Shown here piece by piece: positions 62,122 through 64,000 of a DNA stretch of 64,000 nt. Below the pieces are notes generated by a model. The model was not told the DNA's origin. It made no database searches and saw only the letters and a list, made by a program, of their open reading frames with translations. Made by a program: the position numbers and the translations under genes. The stretch's first letter is position 1. The number at the start of each line of letters is the position of its first letter. Origin of the DNA: Ornatilinea apprima (lineage in GTDB: Bacteria; Chloroflexota; Anaerolineae; Anaerolineales; Anaerolineaceae); NCBI RefSeq assembly GCF_001306115.1, contig NZ_LGCL01000016.1:186001-250000 (forward strand). The letters are read 5' to 3'.

Positions 62122-64000
62122 GTTTCAATCCACGCTCTCCGTGTGGAGAGCGACATGACGTGATCCCTATTGTGTGGATCGTAACCGGTTTCAATCCACG
62201 CTCTCCGTGTGGAGAGCGACAAGAGGCTTACGAGATCGCCGCAAAAATGATCGCAGTTTCAATCCACGCTCTCCGTGTGGAGAGCGACAACGCTTAACAG
62301 AACTTTTGGAGCAAGCCGCGCTGTTTCAATCCACGCTCTCCGTGTGGAGAGCGACGTTGCAGCTGCGCTGGGATTGTGAGGGGTGAAATGTTTCAATCCA
62401 CGCTCTCCGTGTGGAGAGCGACCGTAGCCGGTGCCATCACGCTTTTGATTAACATCGGTTTCAATCCACGCTCTCCGTGTGGAGAGCGACATGCTGAAAT
62501 ATCATATCCATCACACCAACGAGTTTCAATCCACGCTCTCCGTGTAGAGAGCGACGCTGCGCGGGTCGAAGTAGCTGAGCAGAGTGTCGTTTCAATCCAC
62601 GCTCTCCGTGTGGAGAGCGACTCGTACTTCTCGGTAAGGATATCCATTGCATCGTGTTTCAATCCACGCTCTCCGTGTGGAGAGCGACCGGTGGATTGCG
62701 GGCTGCGTTCCACGCCCCAGATAGTTTCAATCCACGCTCTCCGTGTGGAGAGCGACGGTGTTGATCTGGACTTTAATATCCAGGGTCATGGTTTCAATCC
62801 ACGCTCTCCGTGTGGAGAGCGACTCACACCAGGCGTCCCAAACCCTTTCAATCTCATTGTTTCAATCCACGCTCTCCGTGTGGAGAGCGACATTGCATCG
62901 GGTCGATAAATTGGTGGTTGACTTTTGGTTTCAATCCACGCTCTCCGTGTGGAGAGCGACCAAACGGTTACATCATCAGCGGCCCCCAGGAGTTTCAATC
63001 CACGCTCTCCGTGTGGAGAGCGACATATGCGACCGTTGCAAACAATGACGGCATATTTGTTTCAATCCACGCTCTCCGTGTGGAGAGCGACGCGCCGGGA
63101 TGCCAGCGGCGGTAAGCGCGCCCCAGGTTTCAATCCACGCTCTCCGTGTGGAGAGCGACGCTCGCCGTCGAATTTGACTGACAGATGCCCGGCGGTTTCA
63201 ATCCACGCTCTCCGTGTGGAGAGCGACCTGCACCTCGCTCACCCACAACACAGCAGCCCCAGTTTCAATCCACGCTCTCCGTGTGGAGAGCGACGACATG
63301 ATGACCATTGCGCTGCAAATCCACATCGTTTCAATCCACGCTCTCCGTGTGGAGAGCGACGGACACAAGCAGGGAGGACAACAACCAGAGAGGAGTTTCA
63401 ATCCACGCTCTCCGTGTGGAGAGCGACAACCACGCCATACGGTTTGCTTTTATCGTTGTACGGTTTCAATCCACGCTCTCCGTGTGGAGAGCGACGCAAG
63501 CCACAATTCATATTGCGCCCAATAGGCGCGTGTTTCAATCCACGCTCTCCGTGTGGAGAGCGACGCCTTTCCAGTTTTATTAATGAGGTCTGGCGACTGG
63601 TTTCAATCCACGCTCTCCGTGTGGAGAGCGACAGGAGTGAGTACATGAACGAGCACATGAACGACTGTTTCAATCCACGCTCTCCGTGTGGAGAGCGACA
63701 CGACCATGCTAGTTATTGCCATTCGGGTTGCTGGTTTCAATCCACGCTCTCCGTGTGGAGAGCGACACTGAACTGGACGGCGGATAACCTGGTTTCACTC
63801 GTTTCAATCCACGCTCTCCGTGTGGAGAGCGACTATATTTCTCGTAAGGTATGCCTGCTTCTTCTAGTTTCAATCCACGCTCTCCGTGTGGAGAGCGACA
63901 ATTACTTTGATCAGGCGGGTCGGCAAAGACCCCGTTTCAATCCACGCTCTCCGTGTGGAGAGCGACGTGGAACGGGAAGTCAAATTATCGGAAGCCGCGA
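62122..64000 (-). CRISPR. CRISPR array, 28 repeats in window, I-C-like repeat, continues past right edge
   Basis: A 33-base repeat recurs 28 times, first at 62122-62154 and last at 63934-63966, with 27 complete spacers of 31-36 bases (mostly 34-35) and one open at the edge. On the minus strand the repeat begins GTCGCTCTCC and ends GTGGATTGAAAC, the type I-C-like form with an internal GCTCTCC/GGAGAGC hairpin. By that convention the array is transcribed on the minus strand, the leader lies right of 64000 and the oldest spacers lie at the left. Only one variant repeat was seen (62523-62555, one G to A change). No cas genes are in the window. Apparent ORFs here are translations of the repeats. 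Confidence 0.97.

Noticed and set aside
62174-63673. Open frames inside the CRISPR array with repeated FNPRSPCGER-like or SIHALRVES-like peptides
   Set aside because: They are translations of the 33-base repeat in different frames, not proteins.

Overview
The window reads as chromosome of an anaerobic, sugar-fermenting bacterium, most likely Chloroflexota of the Anaerolineae type. This is inferred from gene content: a MalT-like LuxR regulator, lipoprotein sugar-binding proteins with Ala/Pro/Glu-rich linkers, glycyl-radical chemistry, C_GCAxxG_C_C proteins, DUF58 plus transglutaminase membrane proteins and an I-C-like CRISPR repeat. No rRNA or tRNA was seen, so the placement is tentative.

Layout. 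1-10.6 kb: a minus-strand operon with a SorC-type regulator, PTS EIIA, EIIB and EIIC of the ascorbate (Ula) type, a GH42 beta-galactosidase, a ketose 3-epimerase-like TIM barrel, a fused DhaL-DhaK kinase, an L-fucose-isomerase-like protein and a class II aldolase that continues into a C_GCAxxG_C_C redox domain and leaves the window. It is preceded by a promoter and a perfect palindromic operator. 11-24 kb: housekeeping and mixed genes, namely RNase PH, a two-component system with two small companion genes, an SLC13-type transporter, a UPF0210/ACT pair, a TetR locus, a lipoprotein, the remnant of a P-type ATPase, a glycosyltransferase and a transglutaminase-like lipoprotein.

24.4-38 kb: an 11-gene plus-strand cluster. 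It holds a DeoR regulator, SDR, C_GCAxxG_C_C protein, LsrF-like aldolase/thiolase, class II (adducin-type) aldolase, a sugar-binding lipoprotein whose binding domain is duplicated almost identically, a glycyl-radical dehydratase with its activase, a rhamnulokinase-like FGGY kinase, and the RbsA/RbsC importer. Together they describe import, phosphorylation and cleavage of a (deoxy)sugar, followed by radical dehydration of a product. The sugar is not known.

38-51.8 kb: an FAD oxidoreductase with a conserved small protein, a MalT-like activator, a methionine operon (metA-metY) and membrane or protease genes. The metA leader contains a 35-codon ORF with the run Met-Met-Met-Ala-Met-Val-Met and three mutually exclusive pairings that end in an intrinsic terminator. 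This is a complete ribosome-mediated methionine attenuator and is the most striking regulatory element here. MetA carries Glu111, which predicts acetyl rather than succinyl transfer and fits the partner MetY.

51.8-57.6 kb: a maltodextrin-type ABC operon (binding protein, two permeases, GH13 enzyme, LacI regulator) with a near-consensus promoter and two AACCGGTT operators. 57.6-64 kb: a defence region with a decayed IS4-type transposase, an AT-rich mcrBC pair whose McrB has an EVE-like middle region, and a CRISPR array of 28 repeats that runs off the right edge. Repeat orientation indicates transcription towards mcrC, so leader and cas genes should lie beyond 64000.
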